Assembly: GCA_023374025.1 (NCBI GenBank)
Contig: SIJG01000011.1
Location: forward strand, 1,245,317 to 1,309,316
DNA length: 64,000 bases
Source of the DNA: Heterodera schachtii
Lineage: Eukaryota; Nematoda; Chromadorea; Rhabditida; Heteroderidae
Direction: 5' to 3'
Under the pieces are notes generated by a model. The model was given only the letters and a program-made list of their open reading frames with translations, searched no databases and was not told where the DNA came from. This document shows, one piece after another, positions 21,431 through 33,511 of this stretch; the stretch's first letter is position 1, and every line of letters starts with the position of its first letter. The translations under genes and the position numbers were made by a program.

Positions 21431-23394
21431 GGATGAAACATTCACATTCACTTACACTGATCATTTGTTCTTTTTTAAATTGGTTTTTTGAATTTTTTAA
21501 AATAAAGCAATTAAAATTGAAATATTATTATTCATTCGTAAAAAATTGTTCAGCCCGCACTTTTACTTTTACGAAATTAGACAATTGTAAAGCAGACTCA
21601 ACTCCCTTGGTGGTCTAAATTGTTTTAAAACAGCAAATTTGTGGCAATTTTCGGTGAAATTATTTTAAAAAAACTACACCATTTTTTGTGTGCTTCTTAA
21701 TATTATAGGGAAGGTATGCTTGGTAAAATGGCCAATTCACCGAAAATTGAAGTGCCTTATATTTTCGTAACAGAACATCTTTTCATTTAAATGCTAAAAC
21801 AATTTAAAATTATTCATTGTCGTAATGTCACGGTAATGCGTGCCGTTTTGTGCACTCTTTCAGCTGTTCCTGCGAGTGCTTTGTCCGCCCGATCTGCTGC
21901 TGATCCCTTTCCCATCTGCTGATGCCCTCACTCCAATCGCTTTTCTCCATTTTTGGCAAGTAAATTCCCCCCCCCCCCTCCCCCCGCTTGCTTTTTGTTT
22001 TTTCCAAACTTATCCGGTCTTTAGTTCTTGGTAACAGGTCGGTTCATAAGTCTCAGAAAATGATACGATCTCTCCAACAAACTGATTAAATGCATCAGAA
22101 TCCAATGTATTATAAAACTGAGCCAACGAAGAAGATGACAGTGATGAGAGCTAATCAGTGACGACATAAAGCATTTCACAATGAGAAGTGGGGCCAAAGG
22201 GGATGACTGTTGGCACTGATCGAACGGAGGTAAAAGGGTGGGAATAGTTTAGTTCTAATTGGGACCCAACTCATCCCAATTTATGCCGCTCACATGGTTT
22301 GCGTTGTAGTTTTTTATCACAATTATTTTTTGCCATTTTCTGATGTTTGTGCCATCTTTTTGGGTCATCGTTTGCCCAACACTCATCAGAGTAAGTGGTT
22401 TGCGCCCTTCTGGTGACTTTTTTATTTTTTTAAAAAATAAAAAAATAAAAATGAAGAGGAAAAGCTCGACAGATAACAAACCCAAATTTAATGCCAATTA
22501 GACGGGTAATTAATTCTTCCAATTTATTATTTTCCATATGTAAAAGCAATGTGAAGCAGGAGGAGAATGAGCACAAAACGAATGCTTCTTCTCCTCTCTC
22601 TCTTCTCAAATTTACAATTATCTCACCAAAATACAATATGTTTTTGTACTTTGCTTTCCATTTTTTGCAATAAATTAGAATTATAAAACAATGGCTTACT
22701 GTATATTTGTGCGTACTGTATTGCAAAAAGATGAAATTGCTTCGGCGAGTTTCTCATAACTAGAGACCGACTTTTGAGGCATATGCCTTTTTTTCTGCGA
22801 ACTAGTTCCATTATATTAACAAGGGAACCTCGCGAACTGTTAGTCGGAAAATGCATATGTATTATATACCACTCGATAGAGGAGAGGAGGGTCGACTTCT
22901 ATTGTAAATTTTTAATTTTACGTGCCGATTGCGAAAACCAAAAAAGTTATGAGGCCTCAAAAATCGAAAATTTGGTTGGATTTTTAAGGAAATTGAGCAA
23001 AATTGGTGGCTCAGTTGGTTAAATTCGCATTTTTGGAGCTCGCGTTCGAATCAAACACAAATAAATTTTAATTAATGTAAAATATAATTAAATCATTTAA
23101 AAAACCATTTTTTAGACTAAAAAATGTTTGATAGTTTTTCTTTAGTAAAAATAAGCAAAATGATTATATGATTTAAGAATATTTTAAGATTTACAAATAT
23201 GTAAATTAATTTAAGCTAGTACAGTCTTTGATTAATACGATATTTGAGAAATATTTGGGGTAACAAAAATTCAAATATGAAAAACATAATTGTGGTAAAT
23301 CGTTTAATTCAGTCCATTTTGGTGGACATTAAAACATTTTTTAATGGATACAATTTTATTTATCGTCCATTTTAAGTAATAATTGGATTTATAT
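21431..23394. other. Intergenic between SPRY copies 3 and 4
   Basis: No gene is supported. A block at 21835-21960 (GATCCCTTTCCCATCTGCTGATG) recurs at 27710-27800. A C-rich run occurs at 21967-21984. Bases 22622-22730 match 18428-18540. A tRNA-like sequence lies at 23003-23056. Confidence 0.45.
23003..23056 (+). repeat. tRNA-like sequence, shortened
   Basis: A-box TGGCTCAGTTGG at 23007 and B-box GCGTTCGAATC at 23042 are both well formed, but they are closer than in a normal tRNA and no anticodon arm or paired acceptor stem can be drawn. Likely a decayed tRNA or SINE head. Confidence 0.5.
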
Positions 23395-24926
23395 TTTAAG
23401 CTGATGTTGTGCAAGGATTCTCACAATTATAAAATGATCAGACAAAGAAACTTTTGGATAAAATAATGAATTGGAAAAGCAACAAAAAGAACAGTCAAAA
23501 GGCGAGGACAAATTACAATGAAAATAAAATTAGTTAATTTTATAGTTTTATTTAAATTTAAAAACTGATTTGTAATTTAACGAATATTTTAAGGAGGCAA
23601 TTTTAAATTTCCGACAGAATTTTCAATAATTGTAACGAGAAACTCGAAATCATTGGGGAAAAAAATTTGACTGTCAATTACAAGGGGAGTGTGAATGGTA
23701 TTTTCTTAATTTATATAATCTACTTTTTTTCAAAAGTTTGGTGTTCGGTCTTTGCTAAACATCCGATTTTGCTTAACAATAATTTGTCCGACATTTTTAC
23801 TTCGAAATTTCGGTCAAAAATATTAAAAGGTAAGTGACTATTTTAGATTTTATGTACCAAATTTAAAGGAGAAATATTAAAAGTTAATGATTATTAATAG
23901 GGGACGAATTTGAGTGCAAAAATTACTTTTGTAAAAAACTGATTATTAATTTAAAAAAATGTTATATTCCTTTATTAATTTTTCAGTTTTATGATCTTCG
24001 GATTCACCGACAAACAGAAGACACACTTTGAATGGATATTTCAAAATGGCACTTATGCATTTTAAAGTGCTGGCTTTATTTGGATTAACGGAGGAAGAAA
24101 GGGAAGAAATGCCCAATATTCCTACGGTGTTGGTGATACCGTAGGAATTGTCTTCAATTCGTCCAATTGGCAGATCAGTTTCACCAAAAATGGACTTCGT
24201 TTGGGTTGGTAAATGGAAAAATTATTAAACAAATTTTAAATTATAATTTTTATTTAAGTGATTTTGGTAATACTGGAGAATCTGGGCTCCACCCAAAAAA
24301 TTTTTTCTTTCTGTTATGAAAAGACTAACCCGGGGGTTTTCGGGGCTTCTGATCACGAATATGATATCAGATTTGCAAAAATCATTGATTCTATCATTAT
24401 TTTGAAAATCTTAGATTTTTAAAATCTTGTCAATATGGTCAAATGTTGCAGCCTTTTTCGGGTGAAGCAACCATATATAAGCAGCACTTTTTACTAGCCA
24501 ATGAGATGATCATAGAACAATCACAAAAACATAAACAAAACACTTATTATCTGCCAATAATCAATTTTTAGAAACATTTGACCATATTGAAAAAATTTCG
24601 AAAATCTATGACTTTTAAAATAAATGATAGAATCAATGATTTTTGCAAATCTAATATAATATTTGTGATCAGAAGCCCCGAAAACCCCAGGGTTAAACTT
24701 TTTATAAAAGAAAAAAAAAAAATTTTTTTTGGGTGGAGCCCAGATTCTCCAGTATTACCGTGATTTTAAATTGCCGAAAATTCCTTAACTTTTTCACAGA
24801 TTTCTCTGATTTTCTCCTTGTTCCATCTTTTGGTGATCATTCTTTTCATCCATTCATTTCAATGTACTCATTTGGTGACAAAATTGAGGCGAATTTTGGG
24901 CCCAATTTCAAATTTCAACTCTCTGA
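23395..24926 (+). pseudogene. SPRY-domain gene copy 4, heavily damaged
   Basis: Recognisable exons begin near 23400 (coiled coil), 23595 (first SPRY exon), 23738, 23986 and the last exon at about 24800-24926. The first SPRY exon lacks the WDAN codons and hits a stop. A deletion breaks the FYYE codons near 23800. The large SPRY exon carries the same GCA TTT TAA stop (24063-24065) as copy 3. The final intron holds a hAT-like insertion (24266-24759). Confidence 0.8.
24266..24759. mobile_element. hAT-like foldback element in the last intron of SPRY copy 4
   Basis: Ends GGTAATACTGGAGAATCTGG and CCAGATTCTCCAGTATTACC are perfect 20-bp inverted repeats. GTGATTTT is duplicated at 24258-24265 and 24760-24767. 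The arms also contain GGGGTTTTCGGGGCTTCTGA and GATCACGAATATGAT, linking it to the foldback element at 41-608. No coding content. Confidence 0.9.
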
Positions 24927-26186
24927 GGAAGAAGAAATATTCAGTTATGTTGATCAATTTTATTCTTTTTAATCATTTTGATGCTTTTATTCTTTAATTG
25001 AAATTTGATTTAAGCAAATTTAAATTTAAATATTGTTCCCCGAAAATTCTTCCGGCTGCAGTTTTACTTTGTTATCTTTTTAAAAAATTATAATTTCAAA
25101 GTTTGCTTATTAAAAATTTTTAATTTTTCAGTAATTTTTTTCAGAACATTGAATTTTCATACAATTAATCTATTTAATTTTTTGAATATAATAATGATAA
25201 ATCAATTTAATTTCAACGTGGTTATATTTTAATTCGCTGATCCGTCCCGAAAGTGGGCTGAATTTCAATTTGAGTATTCAGCATTCTATAAGAACAACTG
25301 CACAACTATACAACATTAAAATTTCATATAAATATAAAACATTAAAAGTGACAAAAAAATAAAAAAGTTGAAATAAAGAGGTAAATTATTTAATTAATAC
25401 ATATTCCTTTTTTATTTTTAAATAAAATTTTGTATCCAACTTTCTTGCCGTTTTCAACTTTTGTGCCCATCTTTTTGGGTCATAGTTTGCCCACACTCAA
25501 AGGCAAATAAAAAAAACGCTGTTATGAATAAATTCAAATACCTATTATATTTTTTGTCCATCCCATTTTCTCCTATTTTGGGTCATCGTTTTGCCACGAC
25601 TTTACTTTTGACGTAAAATCATTTACGTAAATAGACCAAATGCTCACACTATCCTAAACTCTTTTATATTTTATTATAATGAATCAAGAATGGAATTCGG
25701 GATTTAAACAATTTTTTATTTCGGTGATATTCGAACTTTGAACATTTCTGAGAAGTCGTAAGACATGGGATGTTTTGCCATTTTAGAAACTTTCCATCTC
25801 TTCTACGATGGAATTTTTGGAAAAGTGCTAGAGAAGTTTTTCAGATTTTTATCAAGTACACGAAAAAATTATTTTTTGTGATCAATAATTCTGTTATAGT
25901 ATGACAATTTTTGGGAAAATTCATAAAAAAAATTGTTTTGTGTGGTTCTTCTTTTGACCATTTTTCTAATTAGGTAGTTCACATCGTTTGCGTTTTCATT
26001 TTTTTCGCCTGTCTATAATTGCTACAGGCAATTACCGTTTTTGATTATCGAGGGTAAATTCCTCCCATTGTGAATGAAAGGTGTGAGGTAATGGAATGAA
26101 TGGAAAAATTATTTACGAACGGAATTATTCCAGTCAAAAATGTGATGAAGGATGGAAAAATTGTGAATTTCTTTGCTTCGCTTCCG
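24927..26186. other. Intergenic AT-rich
   Basis: No gene is seen. Bases 25450-25600 repeat the GGGTCATCGTTTGCC block found near 18780 and 22360, marking another segment of the duplicated unit. Confidence 0.4.
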
Positions 26187-26219
26187 GGGCGGGGCGGGGG
26201 GGGGGGTGGGGCGGGGATG
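26187..26219 (+). promoter_or_regulatory. G-tract cluster upstream of the gene at 26269
   Basis: Several runs of four or more G separated by single C or T bases lie about 50 bases before the ATG. The pattern fits a G-quadruplex or GC-box promoter element. Function is inferred from position only. Confidence 0.3.
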
Positions 26220-26268
26220 GATGGCCGTTAATTGATGAACGATAAATTAAATCATTTTGCAAAAAAAA

Positions 26269-26870
26269 ATGTCCCGGTCATCTTCTTCTTCGTCTGACAC
26301 TTCAAGGCCGAACACAACCGTGGTTTCGGAATTTCAACCAATGATCCCATGCGAACACCCCCGACCGAAAATGCGGGCAACGCACGTCAGAATATGGCAT
26401 CACCGGATGTGGGACTCAATCGTGTTCCAATACATAACGCATGATTCGGCACTGGTGACTTGGCATTGTCGCGAATGCAACAGACGTTCCTTCCAAACTT
26501 TTGAGTTTGCCACGGGCGGCAAGACAGATCGGTGAGTTAGGGTTTAAAATTTATTATAATCTTTATAATAAAATTGACTAATAAAGCGAGTTAAATTTAT
26601 TTATTTAGTTGGGGACGTTATTTGCGGCACCAATCGAAGGAACGGCGCCATGTCGTCAACATCGACGAAGCCGACGTTCATCGTGAATTCATGCTGATGC
26701 GCGGGACGGGGCACTACAACCTTTTTTACTACAACTGCAAGCACTGGGCCGAAGAATTTGTGATAAATAGTGAGTTTTATATGGGGCAGTCGTCAATGCT
26801 TAGGGCAATTTCTCGAATTGAAACAAAAATGAAAAGCACATTTTGTTATCGAATAATTAAAGAAAATTAA
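26269..26870 (+). CDS. Two-exon protein with NCKHW motif, possible LRAT/NlpC-like fold (174 aa)
   Basis: Exons 26269-26531 and 26609-26870 join in phase (CG then T) through a 77-base intron. The first ATG in frame gives MSRSSSSSSD. The N-terminal 25 residues are Ser-rich and disordered. A compact domain follows with a Cys/His pair region (WHCRECNRR) and a later block RGTGHYNLFYYNCKHWAEEF. An Asn-Cys dipeptide followed by His and an aromatic residue, after a Tyr-rich strand, resembles the catalytic Cys region of LRAT and related NlpC/P60-type proteins. The catalytic His strand is not obvious, so the fold assignment is weak. No signal peptide or membrane segment is seen. Both exons have balanced codon use, supporting a real gene. 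Confidence 0.65.
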
Positions 26871-28988
26871 ATTTAATTCTAGTTAAATTTCCCCTCCCTT
26901 TTTCTCTCACTTCTTCCTGTTCCTTCTGTTACTCCCCTCTCTTTATAGACCCGGGGCTGAAGTGTCTAAATTACAACGGGACTCAATTGACCAATGTATT
27001 TTCATGAATTATTATTAGGGCTATAAATTATATGCACTAAAAATACTAAATATGCGCATAAAATATGCACTGAATCTCTCAAAATTTCTGCTCCCTCGTT
27101 GTCTCCCGCTCCCTTTATCTCTGTCACTTTTATTCCGGTAAAATTAAATCGGAAATTAGCGGCCCATGCCAGAATCGGACTTTTGCGGCCAACGGAAAAG
27201 GGATGATAATTTGGCATTCTGTTAGTCGCAAAATCAGATTTTGGCTTGGGCCACAAATGATGGGGTTTTGGGGCCGCAAATGTCGGGGCCTCCGATTTGC
27301 GGTGCATAATCAATTTTCATTTAAAAATCGATTATAATTATTTAATTTTTAGTTACGAGGGTTTGGTGATGCTAAAAAACCGGCTTTGGGGCTCAATTGC
27401 AAATTTGATTTGGCCAGTCGCTGAAGAAAGACATTTTGATCATATTATGTTTTCTTTGATTTTTCCTTTTCATCATTAAATGTACTTTTTATTTTATTTC
27501 TTATTTAATCGATTTCATCATTTTATTGCACTTTTTTATATTCTCTACTTGAATATAAATTTTACTTTTTATTTCTTTATTTTTTTCAAAAATTTCAAAA
27601 AATTGGTTTTTTTATTTCGGCGAGGGCGGAGGTAATTAACCCTGGCTACGGACTGATTTAAAGAGTTTACGAGTTTGGTCAGTTTTATGCCGTTTATGCA
27701 CTGTTTCATTTTTCTTATGCTGTGCCCGTCCGATCATTGATCTTCTGATCCCTTTCCCATCTGCTAATGCACTCGCCCCAATTGCTTTTCTCAATTTTCC
27801 AAAAATGCCCAAATAACATTTTCCTTATTGATCAGACATCGCCGATGTAATAAATATAGGAAAGATAAATAGCATTTCTCGGACAAAGGGCAGCAGATTT
27901 TGAAACGGAGATGGGAAATAAGTCAAATGAATTGCCATTTCGTGCATTTGAACCGTTTTGGCCCATACGTGTGAATATTGAAGAAAAATAATGGCGAAAA
28001 AATATAAATTTGTTAATTTTAGACTTTTTTATTGGTGTTTTTAATTAGGAATGGAAAAAAACTATACGGCGCAAATTTAAGAAGAAGCGTCTTTTCCACC
28101 GAAAAATTGTTGCTTCCTAATTTGTTAATTTAAAAATTTTTAAAATCCCCTCTTTACAGGAAATGCCTTTGCCAATTCCCCCCCCCCCTCCCATTTTGGC
28201 ACACATTTTACGGAACGAAATGCAAAAATGAATTTTTGAGAGGGTCACACAAACACAACGAAAAAGTATTTATAAAGAATGTGTGGTGGTAGTGGTTTGA
28301 CCCCATCATTTTGCGGAGTGACAATGGGCCAAACTGACGAACAATTGGTGGCGGATGCTTAAGGGGGCGAGCGGAAGAGAGGTGTTAAAGGATTTGCCAC
28401 CCCAGCGAAGCATTGTTTATACTTCCTTAAAATCGTTTTTCTGAAAATTGTTTAATATTTGTTTTTTTTCAAAAAAAAAATTGCATAAAATTATTTTTTA
28501 ATGGATTTAGCCTGGTCTTAGTTTTCTTTTTTTATAATTTTTGTCAATTTATAATTTATACTATGAATTTTTTTGAGGGGTCGGGGGGGGGGGGGTTGGT
28601 AAAAAAGATTACTCTCGGAAATATATTCATTTAGAAAAAATGGTAGTTTCGGTGCAAAATGTTTAACTTCATTCATCATTTTCAGTGTTTGAGCACGCAA
28701 AATGAAAGTCAAAACCGATAGAAACATTAATTTAATTTTTTAATTTTTAAAAAATCAAACTCGACGAGCCGCTTGGACGCCATTGCACAGAAATTTTTTT
28801 AAATATTTTGTGAAAATTTTGCAAAATTCGGATACAAATAATAATCATTTATCAGCCAACATTCAAAGTGTTTGCTTCTATCTTAATCCGATCACTTTAT
28901 ATGAGTCTGTTTTGCATCATTTTATCCATTGTCCGTTCACTTATCAGTCAGTATTAACGGGCATTATTTGGCTAATCTCACAAAAAAA
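26871..28988. other. Intergenic upstream of the EFR3-like gene
   Basis: No complete gene. Bases 27340-27440 include GGGGCTCAATTGCAAATTTGATTTGGCCA, shortened here to the tail GCAAATTTGATTTGGCCA, which resembles the last SPRY exon and may be a remnant. Bases 27710-27800 repeat the block at 21835-21960. A C run lies at 28181 and a G run near 28585. Small open frames lack splice support. Confidence 0.4.
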
Positions 28989-31900
28989 ATGGGCGCCTGC
29001 TGCTCACGTCAGCGGTGGCGTAAAGCGGCTTTTCCACCCCGGGATGGAATTGCGGACGCGATCAGTGGCACGAGAAAGAAGCACAAGGACGGTGAATGGC
29101 TGAAGAAGGACAAAAAGCTGCAAAAACTGATTGAATATTCGGGCGCACACCCTGAAGAGCTGAGCGGAATTGGTGCTTATTTAATCCAACATTTGAACAG
29201 GTAATGGAAATGGATTTTGTCAAATTTTATTTATAAATTTTTGCTTTTCAGAGACCTTGACAAGAAAAATTACACACGAGTTGAGGTGAATTAATAATAA
29301 TTAGAAATTAACATGTAATTAATAATCAAATGTGAGATGAGTTTATTAATCCGTCTGCAAAATTTGCATTTTGCATTGTACTTACTTACTGTATATATAA
29401 AGATACCGTAATTTTCAAAAGTAAGGATTTAGCAGGGAATGGAAAATGCCAATTTAACGAATTGCACCCATAATTGTACTTTCTGAATAAGTTGTTTATG
29501 ATGAAAAGAGTTTAAAGCATCAGAATGAACAATAATAGGGCTACGTTTTTGAATCTAATCACCAAAATGTCATTTAATAACTAACAGATCAATTTTCAAA
29601 CTTATCTTTCAATCACTCAAAAAACAGGTGGCTGTTAACATTATGGATTTGTTGTTGGAGAGTTGTCGTCGTGCGCCCAGTTGGACAGTGTTGGTGGACA
29701 ATTGTCTTCAGATGGTCAAACATTTGGTGAGAATAATCGAAAAAAACAAAATTCAATTTAGGAAGATAAAATTGGGAAAATGAAATTGCATGTTTTTATG
29801 TTTATGACCCAAAAATGGCCAAATTGGCTCTTTAAAAAAGAATATAATCTGTGATCACATTTAGGGAAATTTTAAAAAGCCAATAAATTTTGCTGATTTG
29901 ACTAGTATTATTTGTATTTAAAAGTCTGGCTCCAGTCTGCTTTTTAATTATTTTTTTAAAATAATTCATAAAAAATTAAATAACCGAGAACAAGAAATCT
30001 TTTTAGATGACCAAAAAATCCTCTAACAAATGCAACATAAAGCAAAAATAACTGAAAAAGATGCTAGATTGATAAACTTTGAAAAAAACAACCATCTTAA
30101 AAATAAATTAAAATAAGATATTTTTTGCTTGTTTTTTTCATTTAACCAGTTTTTGCTGATCCGTTTCGAGGTCATGGCCAAAAAAGCCTGAAAATTGGCA
30201 ATAGTAAATCGACCATGCTCTACATGGTGTGATCATTTTTACAGGGTTTTAATATGGTCGTTTCGCTGGTGGAGGGCGGTTACAATTCCATTAATTTAAA
30301 TTTAATTTTTTGGCGAAAAAAATAACTAACTGTGCTTTTTTGCTAAGGTGTGTGCAGACGGTGACGAGCCCGAATACCGTCTAGAAACAATGGGTTTCAA
30401 CCTGTTCATACGGCATGCCGACCTGCACCACGAAGCGGAAAGCATGTGCCAAATGTACAATCAGCTGACCCCCAAATTCATGGCATGCATGGCACGCGCA
30501 AATGCCGACTCGCGACGACTGGGCGCCTTCAACGCAATCAAAGGTGGATGGTTTTTCTGATAGGCATACATTAAATAGTAGGGGGTGTCGACCCAACTTC
30601 ATACGAACGAAGTCCAGGGGGAGTCTCGAGGGGGGGTCGGAGACCAAAATTTACGAAGTCCTCTTCAGGCCCGTAACAATTTCGCGAGAGCTTTTTTTTT
30701 TTTTTTGCTCTTCGGGCCAAAAATTTTTTGGTTTTTCAAATCCGCTTTTTTTGCGGCGCGCTGTTTCCAAAAAACTTTTGGAGAACCGGGGGGGGGGGGG
30801 GGGGGGGGGTCCGGCGGTGCCGATAGGCGCCGCCGGAAAAATTTTTGAAAATTGGAGTAAAATTTGTTAAAAAAAACTAAGTCCTATTTGATAAAAAAAA
30901 ACCAAGTATTACTCAATTTCGTAAATTTTTTTTTTGCATTTTTGTACAAAATTGGCTAAATTTAAAGGATTTTGTTAAATTATTTAAATTTTTTTGCCTT
31001 TACGAAGTCGCCTCTCTCTTTTCCCTTCGTCTCCGACCTTTCCCCACAAAAGCCCGAGAATCGAGACCAAAAAAAGGTTGAGAAAATCTGCGGATCGACT
31101 CTCGAGCAGCCGACCCCGTAATTTTGAGCCGATCCCTGATTTGTTGGCATTCCATTGACCCCGCAACAATTCAATTTCTGAAGAGTCTGAATTGCGAACA
31201 TTGTTTCGAAATTGGCTAACATTCCACAATTTTGTCAAAGTTGTGACTCGGATGAATTGAGCTGGTGATTCGAGGCTAGATTTTAACACGAGAATGAACA
31301 ATAAGTCTTCATTTTTGAATCCCATTGAAATTCCAAATTTAATTCCGCTTAATATATGGGCCATCATTTGCCCTCCATATTTTTTTTCTTCAAAGTTTGA
31401 ATTGTCAATAATAAACATTTCAGCTGTTGGCTTCAACTCACTACAGCTTATCCCTAAAAGCAACAACAGTCAGTGGGGTGCCGAAATGCTTACCAAATTG
31501 ATTCTGTCATTTTTGGACGAATTATTTGAAGTGCCAGGTAATTTGGTTGCTTTGCCAAAAAAGCAATAAAAAATATTTATTTTTAAATTTATAATTTTTT
31601 TTTTGAAATTTAATTCGATTTAATTAAGAGGATAATGGCGATGTTGAAGTGAATGAAGAATATTTCTCAATTGCTGAGCCCATAGATTTTGGCGCTTTGT
31701 ATGTGGACTTTTTGCGCGATTTAATTGAAAGATCGCGAGTGAAAAATGGACAATTGAAGTAAAAAATATATAAATTTACATTTATTTTTATTTTAATAAA
31801 AATATAATTTTAATATGCCCAAATAGCTAAATTAATTTTGTATGCTTAAATGTATATTCACTCTTCCGTTTGATTTTAGCTTCGTTGTTGGCCCAATTTT

Positions 31901-33511
31901 AAAATATTTTACGATGACTCAACATTGGATTTTGCCGAATGAATTTGGGACCACTTTTTTCTTGTCAATTTTTGCGGGATGCAGTGAAGTGAAAATCGAA
32001 ATTTTTCTCCAGGCATAATAAATTATCTATTAATTTATTTATTTGCTATTTAATTTGAATTTAAAAAAAATAGAATTTTCCTTTTTTTAGTGTCTGATAA
32101 TTCACATGGCAAATGCGCAAAAATCAGTGTCCACGAAAGAATTGGTGGGAATGGCCAATGTTTTGTCAAACTTTGCGCCATTGGCAAGTAATTAACTAAC
32201 CAAAAAAAAAACTAATGGCATAGTTTTTTGACAGGAGAAATCAAATTAAATTTCCCAATTGAGCAAAATTAAATTTATTTAAAAAAAAGTATTTGGGAGA
32301 ACTTCCAAAAACGAAATGCCATTCAAATAAAAGCACGGCATGGCGCTGGACAGGACGGACAGAGGACGATGAACAGCACGCAGAAGCAAATCTTCATGGG
32401 CACATTGGAATTGATTCAAAATTCGATGGAAGTTCAAAGAGACACGGAAGGACAAGGATTTGGTCGGGGAATATCAGGTGAAAGCAGCAAAAAAAAAACA
32501 ATGGGAAAACAATGATGGTTTAAATAATAATAAAATTGGAAAATGAAACATGTCTTTTAACTGGATTTTAATTACGGAAGTAATTATGACGATTTTCTCA
32601 ATTACGGAAATCCGTAATTATGAGTGTCCAAAAAAGCCGTAATTTCCGTAAATGGGTGTCCCCTGATCTGGCCGCACTTAAAATTAAAAAAATATATAAT
32701 AGAAGATTGCACTAATAAAAAAAATTTTTCCAATAAAAATACTGAAAAAATAGAGAGTGCAGAGAAAAAAACATCTCTTATTTTGGCGTACTATTTCTTT
32801 ATCTCTGTTAATAGAGAAAAACTGAATTTACTTCGCCACATATAACTTTTTTCCGCCTTACAGATTTTCTTTAAATTTTGTATACCGATAAAGAAAAATT
32901 TTCTGCATCGAATGTTCTGTTTATTTTTGTAGGTTAAATGTTGTTTTAAAGAGTTATTAAAAAAATAAAATTTCGAAGTCTTATATCTTTTTTCTAATTC
33001 ATCAAATTGTTTAGTATTTGCTTAGAAAAAGTTTCTCCTCATCATGAGCTTTTGAATGATACCAAGATTGTCCAATTTGGTTGCCAAAAAGCTTCAAAAA
33101 TAATTTTAAACATCGACATTTTTTATTTTTTTGGACAAAAATAAATAAAAATATTTATGTTGCACAACGGACTCGAACCCCTCCTCCCTTTGTTCCTTTA
33201 CTATCTTACAAAAACCACTTCGCCACACATACACTTACTTTTTGAACTGGGAGCCCAAAATTGACTCGGATGTGTCAAATGATGCCAAAAATTTAAAAAA
33301 TGAAAATTATTCTGCCAATGTTTTTTTCAAGGACAAATTACTGGATGCAATGAACAAAGTTGCGTCCGGGTTGCCCGACTCGGCCAAATTGCAGGCGATC
33401 ATTTCGGGAGGAAGCCCAATGCCAATTATTATAGCGGAAAAACCCTTTTTCAACGCACCGCCACCGCTACCAGCAGCAGCAGATTATGATGATGTTAATG
33501 ATAATGTATAA
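28989..33511 (+). CDS. efr-3: EFR3-like plasma-membrane protein
   Basis: Exons: 28989-29200, 29252-29285, 29628-29726, 30348-30543, 31424-31537, 31629-31758, 31880-32012, 32091-32187, about 32290-32480, and a last exon of about 33242-33511 ending TAA. The first eight join in phase. The start MGACCS offers an N-myristoylation glycine and two palmitoylatable cysteines, matching the acylated N-terminus of EFR3 proteins. The HEAT-like N-terminal region aligns in pattern with EFR3: PEELSGIGAYLIQHLNRD, then MDLLLESCRRAP, LQMVKHL, and ETMGFNLFIRHAD. EFR3 anchors the phosphatidylinositol 4-kinase complex at the plasma membrane (established knowledge). The predicted protein, about 500 residues, is shorter than animal EFR3 (about 800). 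The donor at 32013 is GC. The exon 8 to 9 junction is one base out of phase, and the start of the last exon is unclear, so the C-terminal model is provisional. Introns 4 and 9 are filled with repeats. Confidence 0.72.
30580..31140. mobile_element. Repeat-derived insertion in an intron of the EFR3-like gene
   Basis: It contains a CAGGCCCGTAAC fragment like the end of the element at 1323, GCGGCGCGCTGTTTCCAAAA, a G run of about 24 bases at 30787-30809 and a perfect GC-rich hairpin module at 30811-30836. CGAAGTC and GTCTCGAG/CTCGAGAG motifs recur at both sides. Exact ends were not resolved. Confidence 0.55.
30811..30836 (+). repeat. GC-rich hairpin module, copy d
   Basis: A perfect copy: arms CCGGCGG and CCGCCGG around TGCCGATAGGCG, with the usual downstream AAATTTTTGAAAATTGGAGT context. 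Confidence 0.85.
32566..32670. repeat. TTACGGA repeat fragment
   Basis: Repeated AATTACGGAA and CCGTAATT units ending near GGTGTCCCCTGATC. It is related to the fragment at 5998-6110 and lies in an intron of the EFR3-like gene. Confidence 0.55.
33160..33229 (-). repeat. tRNA-like sequence in the last EFR3 intron
   Basis: On the minus strand TGGCGAAGTGG (A box) and GGTTCGAGTCC (B box) are correctly ordered about 40 bases apart. The acceptor arms do not pair well, so a working tRNA is doubtful. Probably a SINE head or decayed tRNA. Confidence 0.5.

Noticed and set aside
30984..31466. 160-codon minus-strand open frame
   Set aside because: It spans the intron and exon 5 of the EFR3-like gene; no family resemblance and the sense exon is in phase with its neighbours.
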